DNA of 64,000 bases from Komagataeibacter sp. FNDCF1 (lineage in GTDB: Bacteria > Pseudomonadota > Alphaproteobacteria > Acetobacterales > Acetobacteraceae), in assembly GCF_021295335.1 (NCBI RefSeq), contig NZ_JAIWOT010000001.1:1955001-2019000 (forward strand), in the 5' to 3' direction. Positions 7,664 through 15,481 of this stretch are shown one piece after another. Position 1 is the first letter of the stretch, and every line of letters starts with the position of its first letter. The position numbers and the translations under genes are program-made. A model generated the notes under the pieces. That model was not told the DNA's origin. It made no database searches and saw only the letters and a list, made by a program, of their open reading frames with translations.

Positions 7664-9847
7664 CTATTCCGCCCGCGCCATCGGCAGGTTGGGCATGCCT
7701 GCCCCGCCGGGCCGCATGACCCATGGCCGCGCGCCACGCGCCGCACGGTCGCGCGTCACCACCACCCCGCCCCCCGCACGGGGGTAGAGGGCATGGGCTC
7801 CCTCGCGCCATACATCGAAGCGTCCGATCCTGTCAGCACCCGGGCAGCCTGCCTGCCCGTGCAGGTTCACCACAACCTCCGCCCCCAGGCACAGCGCCGC
7901 ATCGGGCAATCGCGCCCCCAGCAGCAGCACGATATCACCCCCCTGCCCCGCCACGCGGCAGACCCCGCGCTGGCATGCCACGCTGGCTAGCATGCCATCT
8001 TCCGGCAGCACGCCCGCAGGCAGGCCGGTCACCCGTTGCCATTCCCGCAAAATGAAGGGATCGGGATGCCCGCCCGGCCCGGTCAGCACCCGGCCGCCGG
8101 TCACCACCCCCACCATGCGCGCATCGGGTGACACCAGCACGACCGGCATCCGCCCCATCCAGGGTGACGACAGCGCCAGCACAACCGGCACGACACCCAG
8201 CAGCCGGACCCGCCCCGCCCACAGGCACAGCCAGCACAGCCCGGCAAAGAACAGCACCAGCCCGGCACCGCCCATGGCGGGCACCCCGATGCGCGCGACC
8301 GGCAGGCCCGCCACCAGCCGCGCCAGCCATGCCACCACATCAATACCCCACCCCATGGGCACCAGCGCCAGTTTTTCCGCCCCCAGCGGCATGAGCAGCA
8401 GCGATGCCAGTCCCCACGGCATGATCCAGACCGACATGAGTGGCACCGCCAGCAGGTTGGCCAGCACGAACCACGGCTGCACCGTACCGAAATGCGCCAT
8501 GCCCACGGGTATGCACGCGCCGCCCGCCAGCACGCTGGCCAGCAGGGGGCGGCCCGCACGCCCGGCCATGCGCCGCCACCAGGCCACGTCATGCGCCCAT
8601 GCGGACAGGACGGGCCGCAGGGCGTCGAATCCGGCAATCAGCGCCATGACAGCGGCCATCGACATCTGCAGTGGCAGTTCGGTCACCTGTTCCGGGGCAA
8701 GCGCCATCAGAATGGCGGCCGCTACCGCCAGCGCGCGCATGGAAAATGGCCGCCTGCCCGCAAGCAGCGCCACCACCGCCAGCCCCGCCATGATCAGGCT
8801 GCGCCGTGCCGGCAGGTGCGCGCCCGTCAGCAGCACGTAGCCTGCACCCGTCAGCAGCGCACCCAGTGCGGCAATCTGGCGGCATGGCCAGAACAGCGCC
8901 GCACGCTCGGACAGCGCCAGCCCCATGCGGAGCACCGCCATGACCAGCCCCATGACAATGGCAAGGTGCAGCCCCGCCACGGCCAGCAGATGGGCCAGCC
9001 CCGCATCGGCAAAGGATTCGCGAACGCCCGCGTCAACCGCGCCGTCCGACCCCGCCAGCACGGTCGCGGCAATCGTGCCGGAGGGGCCGGGAAGAGCTGC
9101 GCGAATCCGCTGCTCCAGCTTCTGGCGCAGGCCGTCCAGCCACGCCTGCATGCCCGGCAGACGCCGGTCATGCACGCATGTCACGCCATCCAGCGCGCGA
9201 CCTTGCCCGGCCAATCCGTCAAACCATGCGCGGCGCTGGGCATCATACCCGCCCGGTATGGCGGGAAAGGCGGGCGGTGCCAGCAGGACACGGGCCGACA
9301 GCGCGTCACCCGCAACCGGAATCGCCGGATCATCGGGACGAAGGCGCAACCTGATCTGTCGGCGCAGCGGGGTCATGCCGATATTGATGCCATCAAGAAA
9401 CCGCACATCCGCCAGTGCCATGCGCTGCACCTGTGTCCCATCGCGCAGGGTCTGTCCGTCCACGCCCGCAACGCGGCCGGACAGGTGAACCGCCCGGCGT
9501 GGCAGATCGGGGAAAGGCGGCATGCGGTGTGCCTGCCCCCATGCCAGCAGCAGCCCCGCGGCACAGCCACCCACCACGCCGCACCCCATGCGCACGGACA
9601 GGACGTTCCCCCACAGCAGCCGCGCCACCACGCAGGCCGCCACCACCATGCCCATGGCTGCGGCATCCATGCCACCCGGCTCCCACGGCAGGGCGAAATA
9701 CGCGACGATGCCCGCCGCCAGCAGGACCGGCAGCCATACGGCAAAGCGGGCATGCTGCCCCCACAGCCATGCGGCCACCGGTTTACCGATGCGCGACAAT
9801 GCGGCGGCAAGGCGGGCGATATGCTGGCGCGAGGGAAAATCCTCCAT
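7664..9847 (-). CDS. comEC: ComEC/Rec2-family DNA uptake channel, degenerate C-terminus
   Basis: The roughly 727-residue membrane protein has an N-terminal DUF4131-type region (residues about 1-220) and a competence domain of many membrane helices containing HLLAVAGLHLAIV and GAHLPARRSLIMAGL. A C-terminal soluble part of about 190 residues follows. ComEC carries single-stranded DNA across the inner membrane during transformation. In full-length homologues the C-terminal part is a metallo-beta-lactamase fold; here I see no HxHxDH motif, so nuclease activity is unlikely. I chose ATG 9847, which has GGA nine to eleven bases upstream; the frame extends to 9925. The gene diverges from gltX, and dprA lies downstream at 14264. 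Confidence 0.9.
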   Translation of the reverse strand: MEDFPSRQHIARLAAALSRIGKPVAAWLWGQHARFAVWLPVLLAAGIVAYFALPWEPGGMDAAAMGMVVAACVVARLLWGNVLSVRMGCGVVGGCAAGLLLAWGQAHRMPPFPDLPRRAVHLSGRVAGVDGQTLRDGTQVQRMALADVRFLDGINIGMTPLRRQIRLRLRPDDPAIPVAGDALSARVLLAPPAFPAIPGGYDAQRRAWFDGLAGQGRALDGVTCVHDRRLPGMQAWLDGLRQKLEQRIRAALPGPSGTIAATVLAGSDGAVDAGVRESFADAGLAHLLAVAGLHLAIVMGLVMAVLRMGLALSERAALFWPCRQIAALGALLTGAGYVLLTGAHLPARRSLIMAGLAVVALLAGRRPFSMRALAVAAAILMALAPEQVTELPLQMSMAAVMALIAGFDALRPVLSAWAHDVAWWRRMAGRAGRPLLASVLAGGACIPVGMAHFGTVQPWFVLANLLAVPLMSVWIMPWGLASLLLMPLGAEKLALVPMGWGIDVVAWLARLVAGLPVARIGVPAMGGAGLVLFFAGLCWLCLWAGRVRLLGVVPVVLALSSPWMGRMPVVLVSPDARMVGVVTGGRVLTGPGGHPDPFILREWQRVTGLPAGVLPEDGMLASVACQRGVCRVAGQGGDIVLLLGARLPDAALCLGAEVVVNLHGQAGCPGADRIGRFDVWREGAHALYPRAGGGVVVTRDRAARGARPWVMRPGGAGMPNLPMARAE

Positions 9848-9962
9848 AATGATCCATGCAGGCCAGAGGGGGGCGTGCCCATGCGTGGCCGGAATGCATA
9901 CCCTAACGGCCGAGATGGCCCGCACGCCAGACAGCCCCCTGTCAGCAGGGCGAAAACATGCT

Positions 9963-9968
9963 AAGGAG
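9963..9968 (+). promoter_or_regulatory. Ribosome-binding site fixing the gltX start
   Basis: AAGGAG at 9963-9968 sits seven bases before ATG 9976. This selects 9976 over an in-frame ATG at 9958, which lies upstream of the site and has none of its own. Confidence 0.75.
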
Positions 9969-9975
9969 CCGGCTC

Positions 9976-11382
9976 ATGACAGTCCGTACGCGTTTCGCAC
10001 CCAGCCCCACCGGCCTGCTGCATATCGGCAACGCCCGTGCCGCCCTTTTCAATTTCCTCTATGCCCGCCACCATGGCGGTCAGTTCCTGCTCCGCATCGA
10101 GGATACAGACCGTGAACGTTCGACCCAGAAAGCGGTCGATGTACTGTTTGACGGCCTGGCCTGGATGGGCATCGAATCCGATGAGAAGCCGGTCTTCCAG
10201 TCCACCCGCCAGGCCCGCCATACCGAGGTGGCGCACAGCCTGCTGGAAAAGGGGCTGGCCTACCGCTGCTACTGCACGGCCGATGAACTGAAGGAAATGC
10301 GCGAGACCGCGATGGCCGAGGGCCGTCCCCCCCGCTACAACGGCATGTGGCGCGACCGCGACCCGTCCGAAGCCCCCGCCAACACCCCCTACACCATCCG
10401 CATCAAGGCCCCGCGTGAGGGCGAGACCATAATCCACGACCTGGTGCAGGGTGACGTGCGCGTGGCCAATGCCGAACTGGATGACATGATCATCCTGCGC
10501 GCGGACGGCACGCCGGTCTACCAGCTGGCCGTGGTGGTGGATGACCATGACATGGACATCACCCACGTGATCCGTGGCGATGACCACCTGACCAACACGT
10601 TCCGCCAGGCCATGATCTACCGCGCCATGGGCTGGAACCTGCCGCATTTCGCCCACCTGCCGCTGATCCACGGGCCGGATGGCGCCAAGCTGTCCAAGCG
10701 GCACGGGGCGCAGTCGGTGGTCGAATTCCGTGACATGGGCTACCTGCCCGAAGCGCTGAACAACTACCTGCTGCGCCTTGGCTGGGGCCATGGCGATGCC
10801 GAGATCCTGTCGCGTGAGGAACAGATCAGGCTGTTCGACCTTGATGGCGTAGGCCGCTCGCCCTCACGCATGGATTACGCCAAGCTGCTGCACATAAACG
10901 GCGTCTGGCTGCGGCAGGCCGATGACGTGCGCCTGACCAATGACGTGATGGAACGCCTTGCGAAAATGGACGGCGTGGATACATCGGATGCCACGCGCGC
11001 AAAAGTGCTGGCGCTTATGCCCGGCCTGAAGGAACGCGCCAAGACGCTGGTGGAACTGGCGGACAACGCCGCCTTCCTTGGCCGTTCGCTGCCGCTTGCA
11101 TTCGACCCCAAGGCCGAAAAGCAGCTCACACCGGAAAACCGGGTGATGCTGGGCAGGCTGGCCGCAGCCCTGAAGGCGACCGAACCTTTTGCACAAGAAG
11201 GCATAGACGCCACCCTGCGCCAGTTTGCCGAAACGCATGAAATGAAGCTGGGCAAGGTGGCGCAGCCCCTGCGCGCCGCCGTGACCGGCAGCACCATGTC
11301 GCCCGGCATTGACGACACGCTGGCGGCCCTTGGCCGTGACGAGGTACTGGCCCGCATCAACGCGGTTGCCGCCCATGAGTGA
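9976..11382 (+). CDS. gltX: Glutamyl-tRNA synthetase
   Basis: This class I synthetase of 468 residues attaches glutamate to tRNA-Glu, and possibly tRNA-Gln in organisms using transamidation. The N-terminus [20 protein letters not shown] carries the HIGH-type signature (HIGN), and KLSKRHGA is the KMSKS-type loop. The catalytic fold covers about residues 1-320, with a helical anticodon-binding domain after it. The strong ribosome-binding site sets the start. The stop overlaps pyrB by eight bases, so gltX heads the pyrimidine, phospholipid and dprA cluster. Confidence 0.97.
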   Translation: MTVRTRFAPSPTGLLHIGNARAALFNFLYARHHGGQFLLRIEDTDRERSTQKAVDVLFDGLAWMGIESDEKPVFQSTRQARHTEVAHSLLEKGLAYRCYCTADELKEMRETAMAEGRPPRYNGMWRDRDPSEAPANTPYTIRIKAPREGETIIHDLVQGDVRVANAELDDMIILRADGTPVYQLAVVVDDHDMDITHVIRGDDHLTNTFRQAMIYRAMGWNLPHFAHLPLIHGPDGAKLSKRHGAQSVVEFRDMGYLPEALNNYLLRLGWGHGDAEILSREEQIRLFDLDGVGRSPSRMDYAKLLHINGVWLRQADDVRLTNDVMERLAKMDGVDTSDATRAKVLALMPGLKERAKTLVELADNAAFLGRSLPLAFDPKAEKQLTPENRVMLGRLAAALKATEPFAQEGIDATLRQFAETHEMKLGKVAQPLRAAVTGSTMSPGIDDTLAALGRDEVLARINAVAAHE

Positions 11383-12340
11383 GCGCGGCAGCCACGGCAG
11401 CAATGTCTTCCTGACCCGCACGGCACGGCACCTGCTGGGCGTGCAGGGCATGCATCCCGCCCGGATCACGCCCATCCTGGATCTGGCGGAGCACTACGCC
11501 CTGCTCAACCGCTCCCGCAAGACACCGCGCGACCTGCTGCGCGGGCGTACGCTGATCAACCTGTTCTTCGAGGACAGCACGCGCACGCGTACCTCGTTCG
11601 AACTGGCGGGCAAGCGGCTTGGCGCGGATGTGGTGAACATGACGGTCGCCAGTTCCTCGGTCAACAAGGGGGAGACGCTGCTGGATACGGCGGCAACACT
11701 CAACGCCATGCATACCGACCTGCTGGTGGTCCGTCATTCACAGTCCGGCGCCCCCGCCCTGCTGGCGCAGAAGGTGCAGGCCAGCGTGGTCAACGCCGGC
11801 GACGGCACGCACGAACACCCGACACAGGCGCTGCTGGACGCGCTGACCATCCGCCGGCACTTCGGCGTGTTCGAGGGGCTGACCGTGGCCATATGCGGTG
11901 ACGTGAGCCACAGCCGTGTCGCCCGGTCCAACATCCACCTGCTGACCGCCATGGGCTGTCAGGTGCGTGTGGTGGGGCCGCCGACACTGGTGCCCGGCGC
12001 CATCGGGGCGCTGGGGGTCAGCATCCACCACACGATGGAAGACGGGCTGCGCGGGGTTGACGTGGTCATGATGCTGCGCGTGCAGCGTGAGCGCATGAAG
12101 GGCACGCAGGTGCCCAGCGCGCGTGAGTATTTCCGTTTCTACGGACTGGACAGCAGGCGCCTTGCGCTGGCGAAGCCGCATGCGCTGGTCATGCATCCCG
12201 GCCCGATGAACCGGGGCGTGGAAATTGACAGCCGGGTTGCCGATTCCGACCAGAGCGTGATTCGCGAACAGGTGGAAATGGGGGTTGCCGTGCGCATGGC
12301 GGTTCTGGACATCCTCGCACGCGGGGGAGAAGGCGCATGA
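11375..12340 (+). CDS. pyrB: Aspartate carbamoyltransferase, catalytic chain
   Basis: This 321-residue enzyme condenses carbamoyl phosphate with aspartate in pyrimidine synthesis. Substrate-binding motifs are [20 protein letters not shown], the HPTQALLD segment and MHPGPMNRG. The ATG at 11375 lies inside the end of gltX and begins MSERGSHGS, a normal start for the family. No regulatory pyrI lies nearby. The gene overlaps the dihydroorotase-like gene by four bases. In several bacteria a PyrB of this type works in complex with an active or inactive dihydroorotase, and that pairing is conserved here. Confidence 0.96.
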   Translation: MSERGSHGSNVFLTRTARHLLGVQGMHPARITPILDLAEHYALLNRSRKTPRDLLRGRTLINLFFEDSTRTRTSFELAGKRLGADVVNMTVASSSVNKGETLLDTAATLNAMHTDLLVVRHSQSGAPALLAQKVQASVVNAGDGTHEHPTQALLDALTIRRHFGVFEGLTVAICGDVSHSRVARSNIHLLTAMGCQVRVVGPPTLVPGAIGALGVSIHHTMEDGLRGVDVVMMLRVQRERMKGTQVPSAREYFRFYGLDSRRLALAKPHALVMHPGPMNRGVEIDSRVADSDQSVIREQVEMGVAVRMAVLDILARGGEGA

Positions 12341-13632
12341 AGCCGGTCCTGTTTGAAAACGTCCGCCTGATCGACCCCGCCAGCGCCATGGACCGCCCCG
12401 GTCGCCTGCTGGTGCACGACGGCGTGATCGCGGGCACCGACCTGCCACAGGCCGAAGGCGCGCCGGAGGGGGCCGAGGTTATTGACGGTGGTGGCCAGCT
12501 TGTCCTGTGCCCCGGCCTGGTGGACATGCGGGTCACGATTGGCGAACCCGGTTTTGAATACCGCGAGACGGTGCTGTCCGCGGCAAAGGCGGCGGTGGCC
12601 GGTGGCATCACCACCATTGCGGTGCTGCCCAATACCAGCCCCACCATAGACAACCCGGCCCTGGCCCGCCTGCTGCGCGCGCGTGGCGAGGAAACGGGCA
12701 TGATCGACATCCTGCCCTATGGCGCGCTGACACGCGAATGCGCGGGCAGGGAAATGGCGGAAATCGGGCTGCTGGCCGAAGCCGGCGCCATTGCCTTTAC
12801 CGACGGCCCCCACGCCATTGCCGACAGCCGCACCATGCGCCAGATGCTGACCTATGCCAAAGGCTTCGGCGCGCTGATCGTCCAGCACCCCGAGGACCCG
12901 TCACTGGCACGCGGGGGCTGTGCCACCGATGGCGAACTGGCCACGCGCCTGGGCCTGCCGGGCATACCGGCGGCGGCCGAGGCCATCCTGATCGCGCGCG
13001 ACCTGCGGCTTGCGCGCATGACGGGCGGTCGGCTGCATTTCGGCCATGTCTCCACTGCGGAAGGGCTGGACCTGATCCGCGCGGCCAAGGCCGACGGGCT
13101 GCAGGTCACCTGCGATACGGCACCACCATATTTCGACCTGAACGAGACCGTGATCGGTGATTTCCGGACCTATGCCAAGCTTTCCCCCCCGCTGCGGGCG
13201 GAAGCCGACCGCCGCGCCATCTGCGCGGGGCTGGCCGATGGCACGATCGATGCCGTGGCGTCCGACCACATGCCGTGCGATGCCGATGACAAACGCCAGC
13301 CCTTTGCCGTGGCGGCGGCAGGTGGCACGGGGCTGTGCACGCTGCTGGCGGTAACGCTGGCGCAGGTCCATGCGGGCAATCTGGACATGAATGCGGCAAT
13401 CGGACTGCTGACCCACCGCCCGGCCCGCGTGCTGGGCAGCACGACAGGCACGCTGGCTGCCGGCATGCCCGCTGACCTGTGCCTGTTCAATCCTGATACC
13501 GGCTGGATCGTGCGTGCAGGTGAACTGCCGGGCAAGGCGCAGAACACCCCGTTTGACGGCCGCGCGCTGGAAGGCCGCGTGATGGGTACGTGGAAGAAGG
13601 GCCGCCGTGTATTCGGGGCGCAGGCCGCATGA
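12337..13632 (+). CDS. pyrC: Dihydroorotase-like protein lacking the HxH metal motif
   Basis: The protein is 431 residues, the length of class I dihydroorotases, with an amidohydrolase barrel. Typical enzymes carry DxHxH after the first strand; here it reads [10 protein letters not shown] (Asp63, Arg65, Thr67), so both zinc-binding histidines are missing. Later positions look kept: [14 protein letters not shown] and VASDHMPC. This resembles the non-catalytic dihydroorotases that stabilise aspartate carbamoyltransferase, and coupling to pyrB by ATGA supports that role. It may still be annotated pyrC; if it is inactive, a second functional dihydroorotase should exist outside the window. The loss is seen; the inactivity is inferred. 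Confidence 0.85.
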   Translation: MKPVLFENVRLIDPASAMDRPGRLLVHDGVIAGTDLPQAEGAPEGAEVIDGGGQLVLCPGLVDMRVTIGEPGFEYRETVLSAAKAAVAGGITTIAVLPNTSPTIDNPALARLLRARGEETGMIDILPYGALTRECAGREMAEIGLLAEAGAIAFTDGPHAIADSRTMRQMLTYAKGFGALIVQHPEDPSLARGGCATDGELATRLGLPGIPAAAEAILIARDLRLARMTGGRLHFGHVSTAEGLDLIRAAKADGLQVTCDTAPPYFDLNETVIGDFRTYAKLSPPLRAEADRRAICAGLADGTIDAVASDHMPCDADDKRQPFAVAAAGGTGLCTLLAVTLAQVHAGNLDMNAAIGLLTHRPARVLGSTTGTLAAGMPADLCLFNPDTGWIVRAGELPGKAQNTPFDGRALEGRVMGTWKKGRRVFGAQAA

Positions 13633-14267
13633 TATACGGCATACCGACCTATGACCTGCCACTCATGGCCGGGGTGGCGTTCCTGTCCTACCTGATCGGC
13701 AGCATTCCCTTCGGGCTGGTACTGACCGCGCTCTCGGGCGGGGGGGATATCCGCAAGATCGGCTCGGGCAATATCGGGGCAACCAACGTGCTGCGCACCG
13801 GGCGCAGGGGGCTTGCGGCGGGCACGCTGGCGCTGGATGGCACCAAGGGCGCGTTTGCCGTGTTCTGCGCCTTCGTGCTGTGCCCGTTCCACACGCTGGC
13901 CGCTGAATCCCTGGCCGCCATCTTTGCCGTGGCGGGACACTGCTTTCCGGTCTGGCTCAAATTCAGGGGCGGCAAGGGTGTGGCCACGGGCCTGGGCTGT
14001 GTGCTGGCGCTCATGCCCGGCGTGGGGCTGTGCTGCTGCGCCCTGTGGCTGATCTTTGCCAAGGTCACGCGCATCTCCTCGGCCGGGGCCATCGTGGCCT
14101 TTGCCGCACTCCCGCTGCTCATGATCCGGCCGGGACGGATCGACTTTTCCTCCCCCGCCTATCTGGCGGGCTGCCTGATCGCGGTGATGATCCTGTGCCG
14201 CCATCATGCCAACATCACCCGGCTCCTGAAGGGAACCGAACCCCGGATCGGCCAGAAAGGCACATGA
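13629..14267 (+). CDS. plsY: Glycerol-3-phosphate acyltransferase PlsY
   Basis: This 212-residue integral membrane enzyme transfers an acyl group from acyl-phosphate to glycerol 3-phosphate, the first step of phospholipid synthesis. Conserved motifs are GSGNIGATNVLRTGRRG, the GHCFPVWLKFRGGKGVATG segment, and SYLIGSIPFG near the N-terminus; about five membrane segments are predicted. The ATG at 13629 overlaps the previous stop (ATGA) and excludes an upstream reading of the same frame. Its stop again overlaps dprA by four bases. Confidence 0.96.
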   Translation: MIYGIPTYDLPLMAGVAFLSYLIGSIPFGLVLTALSGGGDIRKIGSGNIGATNVLRTGRRGLAAGTLALDGTKGAFAVFCAFVLCPFHTLAAESLAAIFAVAGHCFPVWLKFRGGKGVATGLGCVLALMPGVGLCCCALWLIFAKVTRISSAGAIVAFAALPLLMIRPGRIDFSSPAYLAGCLIAVMILCRHHANITRLLKGTEPRIGQKGT

Positions 14268-15436
14268 CCGCGCCCGATGCCGCAACGCTGCTGGCCTGCC
14301 TGCGGCTGGCCCGGACGGACGGCATCGGCCCGGTCACCTACCGCCGCCTTCTGCGCACGCATGGCAGCGTGCAGGCAGCCCTGGACATGCTTGAGCGCGG
14401 CACCGGTTCCAGCCGCGGCATCGGCCATGCCTGCAGCCGCGATGACGCGCTGCGCGAGATCGAGCGCCTGCACGCCATGGGCGGCCAGTTCCTGCTGCAT
14501 GGTCAGCCCGGCTACCCGCCCCTGATGGCGGCCTTGCATGATGCACCGCCGGTGCTGGCCGTGCTGGGCGATCCCGCCCTGCTTTCGGCCCGCATGGTGG
14601 GGATCGTGGGCGGACGCAATGCATCGGCGGGCGGGATCCGCATGGCCGAAAGCCTGTCCGCCCTGCTGGCCGCCGCGGGGATCGATACCGTGTCGGGACT
14701 TGCACGCGGAATTGATGCCGCCGCCCATCTTGGCGCCATGACCACCGGGCGCACGGTCGCAGCCATTGCCGGCGGGCTGGACTGTCCCTATCCGCCCGAA
14801 CATGCCGACTTGCAGGCCCGGATCGCCCGCACGGGTGCCGTCGTGACCGAGGCGCCCCTGGGCACCATGCCGCAGGCCCGGCATTTCCCGCGTCGCAACC
14901 GGCTGATCGCAGGGCTGGGGCTGGGCTGCGTGGTGATCGAGGCAGCACTGCGTTCGGGCAGCCTGATCACCGCGCGCATGGCGCTGGAATACGACCGGAC
15001 CGTCTTCGCCGTGCCCGGCTCCCCGCTTGATCCGCGCTGCCATGGCAGCAACGACCTGCTACGACAGGGCGCGGTACTGACGGAAAACGAACGCGATATC
15101 CTGCGCGAACTCCCTGAAACAATGGAAGAAACCGGTCTTTTTGCGTACAATGCCCCCCCACCCCGCCATGATACGCTCCCGTATCGGGACCAGGGGCAGG
15201 AAGAAGCACCAGCGGGCTTATCCCCCACCCCTTTGCCGCCCGTCGGGGATGGAGGGGACATTCATGAAATGATAGAGGGTTTTCTATCTTTCACACCATC
15301 TCCTGTTGACGATCTCGTACGGCGCTGCCAGTTCTCGACAGCAGCAGTCCTGGCCGCCCTGTCGGAAATGGAAATTGCGGGCATGATCGAGTTCCTTGCG
15401 GGGGACATGGTCGTGCGACGTCCACCCCCCGCCTGA
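14264..15436 (+). CDS. dprA: DNA-protecting protein DprA (Smf)
   Basis: This 390-residue protein binds incoming single-stranded DNA and loads RecA during transformation or recombination. A helix-hairpin-helix-like region lies at the start (TDGIGPVTYRRLL). The Rossmann-like core covers about 100-300, with GIVGGRNAS, VSGLARGIDAAAH, HFPRRNRLIAGL and EAALRSGSLITARMALE. A C-terminal winged helix (about 325-390) contains VDDLVRRCQFSTAAV. The ATG at 14264 overlaps plsY. A functional comEC-type channel gene lies about 4.4 kb upstream on the other strand. Confidence 0.96.
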   Translation: MTAPDAATLLACLRLARTDGIGPVTYRRLLRTHGSVQAALDMLERGTGSSRGIGHACSRDDALREIERLHAMGGQFLLHGQPGYPPLMAALHDAPPVLAVLGDPALLSARMVGIVGGRNASAGGIRMAESLSALLAAAGIDTVSGLARGIDAAAHLGAMTTGRTVAAIAGGLDCPYPPEHADLQARIARTGAVVTEAPLGTMPQARHFPRRNRLIAGLGLGCVVIEAALRSGSLITARMALEYDRTVFAVPGSPLDPRCHGSNDLLRQGAVLTENERDILRELPETMEETGLFAYNAPPPRHDTLPYRDQGQEEAPAGLSPTPLPPVGDGGDIHEMIEGFLSFTPSPVDDLVRRCQFSTAAVLAALSEMEIAGMIEFLAGDMVVRRPPPA

Positions 15437-15481
15437 GCGCTGGAAACAAGCAAGGTTTGAGAATCGTGATCCGGAGACAGA

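Noticed and set aside
8492-9964. Plus-strand open frame of about 490 codons opposite comEC
   Set aside because: The product is Gln/Arg/His-rich low complexity with no family resemblance; comEC on the minus strand explains the region.
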